A stretch of 64,000 nt of DNA, taken from assembly GCA_019054805.1 (NCBI GenBank), contig JAHQIY010000025.1, positions 496,001-560,000 on the forward strand, in the 5' to 3' direction. The DNA comes from Brachionus manjavacas (Eukaryota > Rotifera > Eurotatoria > Ploima > Brachionidae). The notes below the pieces were generated by a model. That model did no database searches. It saw only the letters and a list, made by a program, of their open reading frames with translations, and was not told where the DNA came from. Positions within the stretch are counted from its first letter, which is position 1. Every line of letters starts with the position of its first letter. Of this stretch, positions 9,969-23,400 are shown in pieces. The position numbers and the translations under genes were made by a program.

Positions 9969-11430
9969 GGAAATAGAAGAAAAATGTTACTGTTGATAAA
10001 TCTAAGGAAATTTTTTGAATTCAACTTTAAAATTAAAGCTATCAGAATCTTTTTGCTCGATATTTATACTTGAAATGATTTGAAAATAAAATTTTATTAA
10101 AATTTCGTAATCCGATGTAAAAATTTTGTTCTTAACTGTTTTAGATCTAAGTAAAAAATCTCGAAATATAGAATGACAAATATGGAAAAAAATTTCACTT
10201 GAAAAGATTTATTTTTGAAAAATTTCTTTAGAAATAGAACATTATTCAATTACCAAATCAAGGAAATAAAAGAAAAATGTTACTGTTGATTAAAATAATG
10301 AAATTTTTTGAATTCAATTTTAAAATTAAAGCTATCAGAATCTTTTTGCTCGATATTTATACTTGAAATGATTTGTAAACAAAATTTTATTAAAATTTCG
10401 TAATCCGATATAAATATTTTGTTCTTAACTGTTTTAGATCTAAGTAAAAAATCTCGAAATATAGAATGACAAATATGGAAAAAAATTTCACTTGAAAAGA
10501 TTTATTTTTGAAAAATTTCTTTAGAAATAGAACATTATTCAATTACCAAATCAAGGAAATAAAAGAAAAATGTTACTGTTGATTAAAATAATGAAATTTT
10601 TTGAATTCAATTTTAAAATTAAAGCTATCAGAATCTTTTTGCTCGATATTTATACTTGAAATGATTTGAAAACAAAATTTTATTAAAATTTCGTAATCCG
10701 ATATAAATATTTTGTTCTTAACTGTTTTAGATCTAAGTAAAAAATCTCGAAATATAGAATGACAAATATGGAAAAAAATTTCACTTGAAAAGATTTATTT
10801 TTGAAAAATTTCTTTAGAAATAGAACATTATTCAATTACCAAATCAAGGAAATAAAAGAAAAATGTTACTGTTGATAAATCTAAGGAAATTTTTTGATTT
10901 CAATTTTAAAATTAAAGCTATCAGAATCTTTTTGCTCGATATTTATACTTGAAATGATTTGAAAATAAAATTTCATTAAAATTTCGTAATCCGATATAAA
11001 TATTTTGTTCTTAACTGTTTTAGATCTAAGTAAAAAATCTCGAAATATAGAATGACAAATATGGAAAAAAATTTCACTTGAAAAGATTTATTTTTGAAAA
11101 ATTTCTTTAGAAATAGAACATTATTCAATTACCAAATCAAGGAAATAAAAGAAAAATGTTACTGTTGATTAAAATAATGAAATTTTTTGAATTCAATTTT
11201 AAAATTAAAGCTATCAGAATCTTTTTGCTCGATATTTATACTTGAAATGATTTGAAAATAAAATTTTATTAAAATTTCGTAATCCGATATAAATATTTTG
11301 TTCTTAACTGTTTTAGATCTAAGTAAAAAATCTCGAAATATAGAATGACAAATATGGAAAAAAATTTCACTTGAAAAGATTTATTTTTGAAAAATTTCTT
11401 TAGAAATAGAACATTATTCAATTACCAAAT
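9930..11430. repeat. Satellite subtype A (PLE-proximal monomers)
   Basis: Monomers here have the gttactgttga element, ttcacttgaaaag and gtttttagatctaagtaaaaaatctcgaaa-type variants, the same as the two blocks embedded between PLE copies. This is the only subtype found in contact with PLE. Confidence 0.75.
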
Positions 11431-14400
11431 CAAGGAAATAAAAGAAAAATGTTGCTGATGCTTAAAATAAAGAAATTTTTTGAATTCAATTTGAAAATTA
11501 AAGAAATCAGAATCTTTTTGCTCGATCTTTATACTTGAAAAGTTTTGAAAAAAAATTTTATTTAAAATTTCGTAATCCGATATAAATATTTTGTTCTTAA
11601 CTGTTTTAGATTTAAGTAAAAAAATCTCGAAATATAGAATGACAAATATGGAAAAAAATTTCTCTTGAAAAGAACTATTATTGAAACATTTCTTTAGAAA
11701 TAGAACATTATTCAATTACCAAATCAAGGAAATAAAATAAAATGTTGCTGATGCTTAAAATAAGGAAATTTTTAGAATCCAATTTGAAAATTAAATATAT
11801 CAAACCCTTTTCGCTCGATATTTATACTTGAAAAGATTTGAAAATAAAAGTTTATTAAAATTTCGTAATCCGATATAAAAATTTTGTTCTTAATTGTTTG
11901 AGATCTAGATAAAATATCTCGTAATAAAGAATGACAAAAATGGAAAAAAATTTCTCTTGAAAAGATTTATTTTTGAATGATTTCTGGAGAAAAAGAACAT
12001 TATTCAATTACCAAATCAAGGAAATAAAAGAAAAATGTTGCTGATGCTTAAAATAAAGAAATTTTTTGAATTCAATTTGAAAATTAAAGAAATCAGAATC
12101 TTTTTGCTCGATCTTTATACTTGTAAAGTTTTGAAAAAAAATTTTATTAAAATTTCGTGATCCGATGTAAATATTTTGTTCTTAACTGTTTTAGATCTAA
12201 GTAAAAAAATCTCGAAATATAGAATGACAAATATGGAAAAAAATTTCTCTTGAAAAGATTTATTTTTGAATGATTTCTGGAGAAATAGAATATTATTCAA
12301 TTACCAAATCAAGGAAATAAAAGATAAATGTTGCTGATGCTTAAAATTAGGAAATTTTTTGAATTCTAGTTGAAAATTAAAGAAATCAGAATCTTTTTGC
12401 TCGATATTTATACTTGAAAAGATTTGAAAATAAAACTTTATTAAAATTTCGTAAGCCGATATAAAAATTTCTTTCTTAATTGTTTAAGATCTAGATAAAA
12501 TATCTCGTAATATAGAATGACAAAAATGGAAAGAAATTTCTCTTGAAAAGAATTATTTTTGAAAAATTTCTGGTTAAATAAATCATTATTCAATTACCAA
12601 ATCAAGGAAATATAAGAAAAATGTTGCTGATGCTTAAAATTAGGAAATTTTTTTGAATTCAATTTGAAAATTAAAGATATCAGAATCTTTTTGCTCGATA
12701 TTTATTCTTGAAACGATTAAGAAGTAACATTTTATTCAAATTTCGTAATCCGAAAAAAAAATTTTGTTTTTCCTTGTTTTGATCTAGATAAAATATCTCG
12801 TAATATAGAATGACAAATATGGAAAGAAATTTCTCTTGAAAAGATTTATTTTTGAAAAATTTCTGGTTAAATAAAACATTATTCAATTACCAAATCAAGG
12901 AAATATAAGAAAAATGTTGCTGATGCTTAATTTTAGGGAAATTTTTTGAATTTAATTTGAAAATTAAAGAAATCAGAATCTTTTTGCTCGATATTTATAA
13001 TTGAAAAGATTTGAAAATAAAACTTTATTAAAATTTTGTAAGCCGATATAAAAATTCTTTCTTAATTGTTTTAGATCTCGATAAAATATCTCGTAATAAA
13101 GAATGACAAAAATGGAAAGAAATTTCTCTTGAAAAGAATTATATTTGAAAAATATCTGGAGAAATAAAACATTATTCAATTACCAAATCAAGGAAATATA
13201 AGAAAAATGTTGCTGATGCTTAATATTAGGAAATTTTTTGAATTCAATTTGAAAATTAAAGAAATCAGAATCTTTTTGCTCGATATTTTTACTTGAAAAG
13301 ATTTGAAAATAAAAGTTTATTAAAATTTCGTAATCCGATATAAAAATTTTGTTCTTAATTGTTTAAGATCTCGATAAAATATCTCGTAATAAAGTATGAC
13401 AAAAATGGAAAGAAATTTCTCTTGAAAAGAACTATATTTGAAAAATATCTGGAGAAATAAAACATTATTCAATTACCAAATCAAGGAAATATAAGAAAAA
13501 TGTTGCTGATGCTTAATTTTAGGGAAATTTTTTGAATTTAATTTGAAAATTAAAGAAATCAGAATCTTTTTGCTCGATATTTATAATTGAAAAGATTTGA
13601 AAATAAAAGTTTATTAAAATTTCGTAATCCGTTATAAAAATTTTGTTCTCAATTGTTTAAGATCTAGATAAAATAATTCGTAATAAAGAATGACAAAAAT
13701 GGAAAGAAATTTCTCTTGAAAAGATTTATTTTTGAAAAATTTCTGGAAAAATAGAATATTATTCAATTACCACATCAAGGAAATAAAAGAAAAATGTTGC
13801 TGATGCTTAAAATAAGGAAATTTTTTGTATTCCATTTGAAAATTAAAGAAATCAGAATCTTTTTGCTCGATATTTATACTTGAAAAGATTTGAAAATAAA
13901 TCTTTATTAAAATTTCGTAAGCCGATATAAAAATTTCTTTCTTAATTGTTTTAGATCTAGATAAAATATCTCGTAATATAGAATGACAAAAATGGAAAGA
14001 AATTTCTCTTGAAAAGAATTATTTTTGAAAAATTTTTGGTTAAATAAATCATTATTCAATTACCAAATCAAGGAAATATAAGAAAAATGTTGCTGATGCT
14101 TAAAATTAGGAAATTTTTTTGAATTCAATTTAAAAATTAAAGATATCAGAATCTTTTTGCTCGATATTTATTCTTGAAACGATTAAGAAGTAACATTTTA
14201 TTCAAATTTCGTAATCCGAAAAAAAAATTTTGTTTTTCCTTGTTTTGATCTAGATAAAATATCTCGTAATATAGAATGACAAAAATGGAAAGAAATTTCT
14301 CTTGAAAAGATTTATTTTTGAAAAATTTCTGGTTAAATAAAACATTATTCAATTACCAAATCAAGGAAATATAAGAAAAATGTTGCTGATGCTTAATTTT

Positions 14401-17400
14401 AGGGAAATTTTTTGAATTTAATTTGAAAATTAAAGAAATCAGAATCTTTTTGCTCGATATTTATACTTAAAAAGATTTGAAAATAAATCTTTATTAAAAT
14501 TTCGTAAGCCGATATAAAAATTTCTTTCTTAATTGTTTTAGATCTAGATAAAATATCTCGTAATATAGAATGACAAAAATGGAAAGAAATTTCTCTTGAA
14601 AAGAATTATATTTGAAAAATATCTGGAGAAATAAAACATTATTCAATTACCAAATCAAGGAAATATAAGAAAAATGTTGCTGATGCTCAATATAAGGAAA
14701 TTTTTTGAATTCAATTTGAAAATTAAAGAAATCAGAATCTTTTTGCTCGATTTTTATACTTGAAAAGATTTGAAAATAAAACTTTATTAAAATTTCGTAA
14801 TCCGAAAAAAAAATTTTGTTCTTAATTGTTTAAATCGAGAAAAAATATCTCGTAATAAAGAATGACAAAAATGGAAAGAAATTTCTCTTGAAAAGAATTA
14901 TATTTGAAAAATAACTGGAGAAATAAAACATTATTCAATTACCAAATCAAGGAAATATAAGAAAAATGTTGCTGATGCTTAATATTAGGAAATTTTTTGA
15001 ATTCAATTTGAAAATAAAAGAAATCAAACCCTTTTCGCTCGATATTTATACTAGAAAAGATTTGAAATTAAAATTTTATTAAAATTTCGTAATCCGATGT
15101 AAATATTTTGTTCTTAATTGTTTTAGATCTAGATTAAATATCTCGTAATAAAGAATGAAAAAAATGGAAAGAAATTTCTCTTGAAAAGAATTATTTTTGA
15201 AAAATATCTGGAGAAATAAAACATTATTCAATTACCAAATCAAGGAAATAAAAGATAAATGTTGCTGATGCTTAATTTTAGGGAAATTTTTTGAATTTAA
15301 TTTGAAAAATAAAGAAATCAGAATCTTTTTGCTCTATATTTATACTTGAAAAGATTTGAAAATAAAACTTTATTAAAATTTCGTAATCCGATATAAAAAT
15401 TTTGTTCTTAATTGTTTAAGATCTAGATAAAATATCTCGTAATATAGAATGACAAAAATGGAAAGAAATTTCTCTTGAAAAGAATTATTTTTGAAAAATA
15501 ACTGGAGAAATAAAACATTATTTAATTACCAAATCAAGGAAATATAAGAAAAATGTTGCTGATGCTTAATATTAGGAAATTTTTTGAATTCAATTTGAAA
15601 ATTAAAGAAATCAGAATCTTTTTGCTCGATATTTATACTTGAAAAGATTTGAAAATAAAACTTTATTAAAATTTCGTAATCCGATATAAAAATTTTGTTC
15701 TTAATTGTTTAAGATCCAGATAAAATATCTCGTAATATAGAATGACAAAAATGGAAAGAAATTTCTCTTGAAAAGAATTATTTTTGAAAAATAACTGGAG
15801 AAATAAAACATTATTTAATTACCAAATCAAGGAAATATAAGAAAAATGTTGCTGATGCTTAATATTAGGAAATTTTTTGAATTCAATTTGAAAATTAAAG
15901 AAATCAGAATCTTTTTGCTCGATATTTATACTTGAAAAGATTTGAAAATAAAACTTTATTAAAATTTCGTAATCTGATATAAAAATTCTTTCTTAATTGT
16001 TTTAGATCTCGATAAAATATCTCGTAATAAAGAATGACAAAAATGGAAAGAAATTTCTCTTGAAAAGAATTATATTTGAAAAATAACTGGAGAAATAAAA
16101 CATTATTTAATTACCAAATCAAGGAAATATAAGAAAAATGTTGCTGATGCTTAATATTAGGAAATTTTTTGAATTCAATTTGAAAATTAAAGAAATCAGA
16201 ATCTTTTTGCTCGATTTTTATACTTGAAAAGATTTGAAAATAAAAGTTTATTAAAATTTCGAAATCCGATATAAAAATTTTGTTCTTAATTGTTTAAATC
16301 GAGAAAAAATATCTCGTAATAAAGAATGACAAAAATGGAAAGAAATTTCTCTTGAAAAGATTTATGTTTGAAAAATATCTGGAGAAATAAAACATTATTC
16401 AATTACCAAATCAAGGAAATATAAGATAAATGTTGCTGATGCTTAATTTTAGGGAAATTTTTTGAATTTAATTTGAAAATTAAAGAAATCAGAATCTTTT
16501 TGCTCGATATTTATACTTGAAAAGATTTGAAAATAAAAGTTTATTAAAATTTCGTAATCCGATATAAAAATTTTGTTCTTAATTGTTTAAGATCTAGATA
16601 AAATATCTCGTAATAAAGAATGACAAAAATGGAAAGAAATTTCTCTTGAAAAGAATTATATTTGAAAAATATCTGGAGAAATAAAACATTATTTAATTAC
16701 CAAATCAAGGAAATATAAGAAAAATGTTGCTGATGCTTAATATTAGGAAATTTTTTGAATTCAATTTGAAAATTAAAGAAATCAGAATCTTTTTGCTCGA
16801 TATTTATACTTGAAATGATTAAGAAGTAACATTTTATTCAAATTTCGTAATCCGAAAAAAAAATTTTGTTTTTCCTTGTTTAAATCTAGAAAAAATATCT
16901 CGTAATAAAGAATGACAAAAATGGAAAGAAATTTCTCTTGAAAAGAATTATATTTGAAAAATATCTGGAGAAATAAAACATTATTCAATTACCAAATCAA
17001 GGAAATATAAGAAAAATGTTGCTGATGCTTAATATTAGGAAATTTTTTGAATTCAATTTGAAAATTAAAGAAATCAGAATCTTTTTGCTCGATATTTATA
17101 CTTGAAAAGATTTGAAAATAAAACTTTATTAAAATTTCGTAATCCGATTTAAAAATTTTGTTCTTAATTGTTTAAATCGTGAAAAAATATCTCGTAATAA
17201 AGAATGACAAAAATGGAAAGAAATTTCTCTTGAAAAGAATTATTTTTGAAAAATTTCTGGTTAAATAAATCATTATTCAATTACCAAATCAAGGAAATAT
17301 AAGAAAAATGTTGCTGATGCTTAAAATTAGGAAAATTTTTGGAATTCCATTTGAAAATAAAAGAAATCAAACCCTTTTCGCTCGATATTTATACTAGAAA

Positions 17401-20400
17401 AGATTTGAAATTAAAATTTTATTAAAATTTCGTAATCCGATGTAAATATTTTGTTCTTAATTGTTTTAGATCTAGAAAAAATAACTCGTAATAAAGAATG
17501 ACAAAAATGGAAAGAAATTTCTCTTGAAAAGATTTATTTTTGAAAAATTTCTGGTTAAATAAATCATTATTCATTACCAAATCAAGGAAATATAAGAAAA
17601 ATGTTGCTGATGCTTAAAATTAGGAAATTTTTTGGAATTCCATTTGAAAATTAAAGAAATCAGAATCTTTTTGCTCGATTTTTATACTTGAAAAGATTTG
17701 AAAATAAAACTTTTTTAAAATTGCGTAAGCCGATATAAAAATTTCTTTCTTAATTAATTTAGATCTAGATAAAATATCTCGTAATATAGAATGACAAATA
17801 TGGAAAGAAATTTCTCTTGAAAAGAATTATTTTTGAAAAATTTCTGGTTAAATAAATCATTATTCATTACCAAATCAAGGAAATATAAGAAAAATGTTGC
17901 TGATGCTTAATTTTAGGGAAATTTTTTGAATTTAATTTGAAAATTAAAGAAATCAGAATCTTTTTGCTCGATATTTATTCTTGAAACGATTAAGAAGTAA
18001 CATTTTATTCAAATTTCGTAATCCGAAAAAAAAATTTTGTTTTTCCTTGTTTAAATCTAGAAAAAATATCTCGTAATAAAGAATGACAAAAATGGAAAGA
18101 AATTTCTCTTGAAAAGAATTATATTTGAAAAATAACTGGAGAAATAGAATATTATTCAATTACCACATCAAGGAAATAAGAGAAAAATCTTGCTGATGCT
18201 TAAAATAAGGAAATTTTTTGAATTCCATTTGAAAATTAAAGAAATCAGAATCTTTTTGCTCGATTTTTATACTTGAAAAGATTTGAAAATAAAACTTTTT
18301 TAAAATTTCGTAAGCCGATATAAAAATTTCTTTCTTAATTAATTTAGATCTAGATAAAATATCTCGTAATATAGAATGACAAAAATGGAAAGAAATTTCT
18401 CTTGAAAAGATTTATTTTTGAAAAATTTCTGGTTAAATAAAACATTATTCAATTACCAAATCAAGGAAATATAAGAAAAATGTTGCTGATGCTTAATTTT
18501 AGGGAAATTTTTTGAATTTAATTTGAAAATTAAAGAAATCAGAATCTTTTTGCTCGATATTTATAATTGAAAAGATTTGAAAATAAAACTTTATTAAAAT
18601 TTTGTAAGCCGATATAAAAATTCTTTCTTAATTGTTTTAGATCTCGATAAAATATCTCGTAATAAAGAATGACAAAAATGGAAAGAAATTTCTCTTGAAA
18701 AGAATTATATTTGAAAAATATCTGGAGAAATAAAACATTATTCAATTACCAAATCAAGGAAATATAAGAAAAATGTTGCTGATGCTTAATATTAGGAAAT
18801 TTTTTGAATTCAATTTTAAAATTAAAGAAATCAGAATCTTTTTGCTCGATTTTTATACTTGAAAAGATTTGAAAATAAAACTTTATTAAAATTTCGTAAT
18901 CCGAAAAAAAAATTTTGTTCTTAATTGTTTAAATCGAGAAAAAATATCTCGTAATAAAGAATGACAAAAATGGAAAGAAATTTCTCTTGAAAAGATTTAT
19001 ATTTGAAAAATATCTGGAGAAATAAAACATTATTCAATTACCAAATCAAGGAAATATAAGAAAAATGTTGCTGATGCTTAAAATTAGGAAATTTTTTGGA
19101 ATTCCATTTGAAAATAAAAGAAATCAAACCCTTTTCGCTCGATATTTATACTAGAAAAGATTTGAAATTAAAATTTTATTAAAATTTCGTAATCCGATGT
19201 AAATATTTTGTTCTTAATTGTTTTAGATCTAGATTAAATATCTCGTAATAAAGAATGACAAAAATGGAAAGAAATTTCTCTTGAAAAGATTTATTTTTGA
19301 AAAATATCTGGGAAATAAAACATTATTCAATTACCAAATCAAGGAAATATAAGAAAAATGTTGCTGATGCTTAAAATTAGGAAATTTTTTGGAATTCCAT
19401 TTGAAAATTAAAGAAATCAGAATCTTTTTGCTCGATTTTTATACTTGAAAAGATTTGAAAATAAAACTTTTTTAAAATTGCGTAAGCCGATATAAAAATT
19501 TCTTTCTTAATTAATTTAGATCTAGATAAAATATCTCGTAATATAGAATGACAAATATGGAAAGAAATTTCTCTTGAAAAGAATTATTTTTGAAAAATAA
19601 CTGGAGAAATAAAACATTATTTAATTACCAAATCAAGGAAATATAAGAAAAATGTTGCTGATGCTTAATATTAGGAAATTTTTTGAATTCAATTTGAAAA
19701 TTAAAGAAATCAGAATCTTTTTGCTCGATATTTATACTTGAAAAGATTTGAAAATAAAACTTTATTAAAATTTCGTAATCCGATATAAAAATTTTGTTCT
19801 TAATTGTTTAAGATCTAGATAAAATATCTCGTAATATAGAATGACAAAAATGGAAAGAAATTTCTCTTGAAAAGAATTATTTTTGAAAAATAACTGGAGA
19901 AATAAAACATTATTTAATTACCAAATCAAGGAAATATAAGAAAAATGTTGCTGATGCTTAATATTAGGAAATTTTTTGAATTCAATTTGAAAATTAAAGA
20001 AATCAGAATCTTTTTGCTCGATATTTATACTTGAAAAGATTTGAAAATAAAACTTTATTAAAATTTCGTAATCCGATATAAAAATTTTGTTCTTAATTGT
20101 TTAAGATCTAGATAAAATATCTCGTAATATAGAATGACAAAAATGGAAAGAAATTTCTCTTGAAAAGAATTATTTTTGAAAAATAACTGGAGAAATAAAA
20201 CATTATTTAATTACCAAATCAAGGAAATATAAGAAAAATGTTGCTGATGCTTAATATTAGGAAATTTTTTGAATTCAATTTGAAAATTAAAGAAATCAGA
20301 ATCTTTTTGCTCGATATTTATACTTGAAAAGATTTGAAAATAAAACTTTATTAAAATTTCGTAATCCGATATAAAAATTTTGTTCTTAATTGTTTAAGAT

Positions 20401-23400
20401 CTAGATAAAATATCTCGTAATATAGAATGACAAAAATGGAAAGAAATTTCTCTTGAAAAGAATTATTTTTGAAAAATAACTGGAGAAATAAAACATTATT
20501 TAATTACCAAATCAAGGAAATATAAGAAAAATGTTGCTGATGCTTAATATTAGGAAATTTTTTGAATTCAATTTGAAAATTAAAGAAATCAGAATCTTTT
20601 TGCTCGATATTTATACTTGAAAAGATTTGAAAATAAAACTTTATTAAAATTTCGTAATCCGATATAAAAATTTTGTTCTTAATTGTTTAAGATCTAGATA
20701 AAATATCTCGTAATATAGAATGACAAAAATGGAAAGAAATTTCTCTTGAAAAGAATTATTTTTGAAAAATAACTGGAGAAATAAAACATTATTCAATTAC
20801 CAAATCAAGGAAATATAAGAAAAATGTTGCTGATGCTTAATATTATGAAATTTTTTGAATTCAATTTGAAAAATAAAGAAATCAGAATCTTTTTGCTCTA
20901 TATTTATACTTGAAATGATTAAGAAGTAACATTTTATTCAAATTTCGTAATCCGAAAAAAAAATTTTGTTTTTCCTTGTTTAAATCTAGAAAAAATATCT
21001 CGTAATAAAGAATGACAAAAATGGAAAGAAATTTCTCTTGAAAAGAATTATATTTGAAAAATATCTGGAGAAATAAAACATTATTCAATTACCAAATCAA
21101 GGAAATATAAGAAAAATGTTGCTGATGCTTAATATTATGAAATTTTTTGAATTCAATTTGAAAATTAAAGAAATCAGAATCTTTTTGCTCGATATTTATA
21201 CTTGAAAAGATTTGAAAATAAAAGTTTATTAAAATTTCGAAATCCGATATAAAAATTTTGTTCTTAATTGTTTAAATCGAGAAAAAATATCTCGTAATAA
21301 AGAATGACAAAAATGGAAAGAAATTTCTCTTGAAAAGATTTATTTTTGAAAAATTTCTGGTTAAATAAATCATTATTCAATTACCAAATCAAGGAAATAT
21401 AAGAAAAATGTTGCTGATGCTTAAAATTAGGAAAATTTTTGGAATTCCATTTGAAAATAAAAGAAATCAAACCCTTTTCGCTCGATATTTATACTAGAAA
21501 AGATTTGAAATTAAAATTTTATTAAAATTTCGTAATCCGATGTAAATATTTTGTTCTTAATTGTTTTAGATCTAGAAAAAATAACTCGTAATAAAGAATG
21601 ACAAAAATGGAAAGAAATTTCTCTTGAAAAGATTTATTTTTGAAAAATTTCTGGTTAAATAAATCATTATTCAATTACCAAATCAAGGAAATATAAGAAA
21701 AATGTTGCTGATGCTTAATATTATGAAATTTTTTGAATTCAATTTGAAAATTAAAGAAATCAGAATCTTTTTGCTCGATATTTATACTTGAAAAGATTTG
21801 AAAATAAAACTTTATTAAAATTTCGTAATCCGATTTAAAAATTTTGTTCTTAATTGTTTAAATCGTGAAAAAATATCTCGTAATAAAGAATGACAAAAAT
21901 GGAAAGAAATTTCTCTTGAAAAGAATTATTTTTGAAAAATTTCTGGTTAAATAAATCATTATTCAATTACCAAATCAAGGAAATATAAGAAAAATGTTGC
22001 TGATGCTTAAAATTAGGAAAATTTTTGGAATTCCATTTGAAAATAAAAGAAATCAAACCCTTTTCGCTCGATATTTATACTAGAAAAGATTTGAAATTAA
22101 AATTTTATTAAAATTTCGTAATCCGATGTAAATATTTTGTTCTTAATTGTTTTAGATCTAGAAAAAATAACTCGTAATAAAGAATGACAAAAATGGAAAG
22201 AAATTTCTCTTGAAAAGAATTATTTTTGAAAAATTTCTGGTTAAATAGAATCATTATTCAATTACCAAATCAAGGAAATATAAGAAAAATGTTGCTGATG
22301 CTTAAAATTAGGAAAATTTTTGGAATTCCATTTGAAAATAAAAGAAATCAAACCCTTTTCGCTCGATATTTATACTAGAAAAGATTTGAAATTAAAATTT
22401 TATTAAAATTTCGTAATCCGATGTAAATATTTTGTTCTTAATTGTTTTAGATCTAGAAAAAATAACTCGTAATAAAGAATGACAAAAATGGAAAGAAATT
22501 TCTCTTGAAAAGATTTATTTTTGAAAAATTTCTGGTTAAATAAATCATTATTCATTACCAAATCAAGGAAATATAAGAAAAATGTTGCTGATGCTTAAAA
22601 TTAGGAAATTTTTTTGAATTCAATTTAAAAATTAAAGAAATCAGAATCTTTTTGCTCTATATTTATACTTGAAATATTTAAGAAGTAACATTTTATTCAA
22701 ATTTCGTAATCCGAAAAAAAAATTTTGTTTTTCCTTGTTTAAATCTAGAAAAAATATCTCGTAATAAAGAATGACAAAAATGGAAAGAAATTTCTCTTGA
22801 AAAGAATTATATTTGAAAAATATCTGGAGAAATAAAACATTATTCAATTACCAAATCAAGGAAATATAAGAAAAATGTTGCTGATGCTTAATATTAGGAA
22901 ATTTTTTGAATTCAATTTGAAAATTAAAGAAATCAGAATCTTTTTGCTCGATATTTATACTTGAAAAGATTTGAAAATAAAACTTTATTAAAATTTCGTA
23001 ATCCGATATAAAAATTTTGTTCTTAATTGTTTAAATCGTGAAAAAATATCTCGTAATAAAGAATGACAAAAATGGAAAGAAATTTCTCTTGAAAAGATTT
23101 ATATTTGAAAAATTTCTGGTCAAATAAAACATTATTCAATTACCAAATCAAGGAAATATAAGAAAAATGTTGCTGATGCTTAAAATTAGGAAATTTTTTG
23201 GAATTCCATTTGAAAATAAAAGAAATCAAACCCTTTTCGCTCGATATTTATACTAGAAAAGATTTGAAATTAAAATTTTATTAAAATTTCGTAATCCGAT
23301 GTAAATATTTTGTTCTTAATTGTTTTAGATCTAGAAAAAATAACTCGTAATAAAGAATGACAAAAATGGAAAGAAATTTCTCTTGAAAAGATTTATTTTT

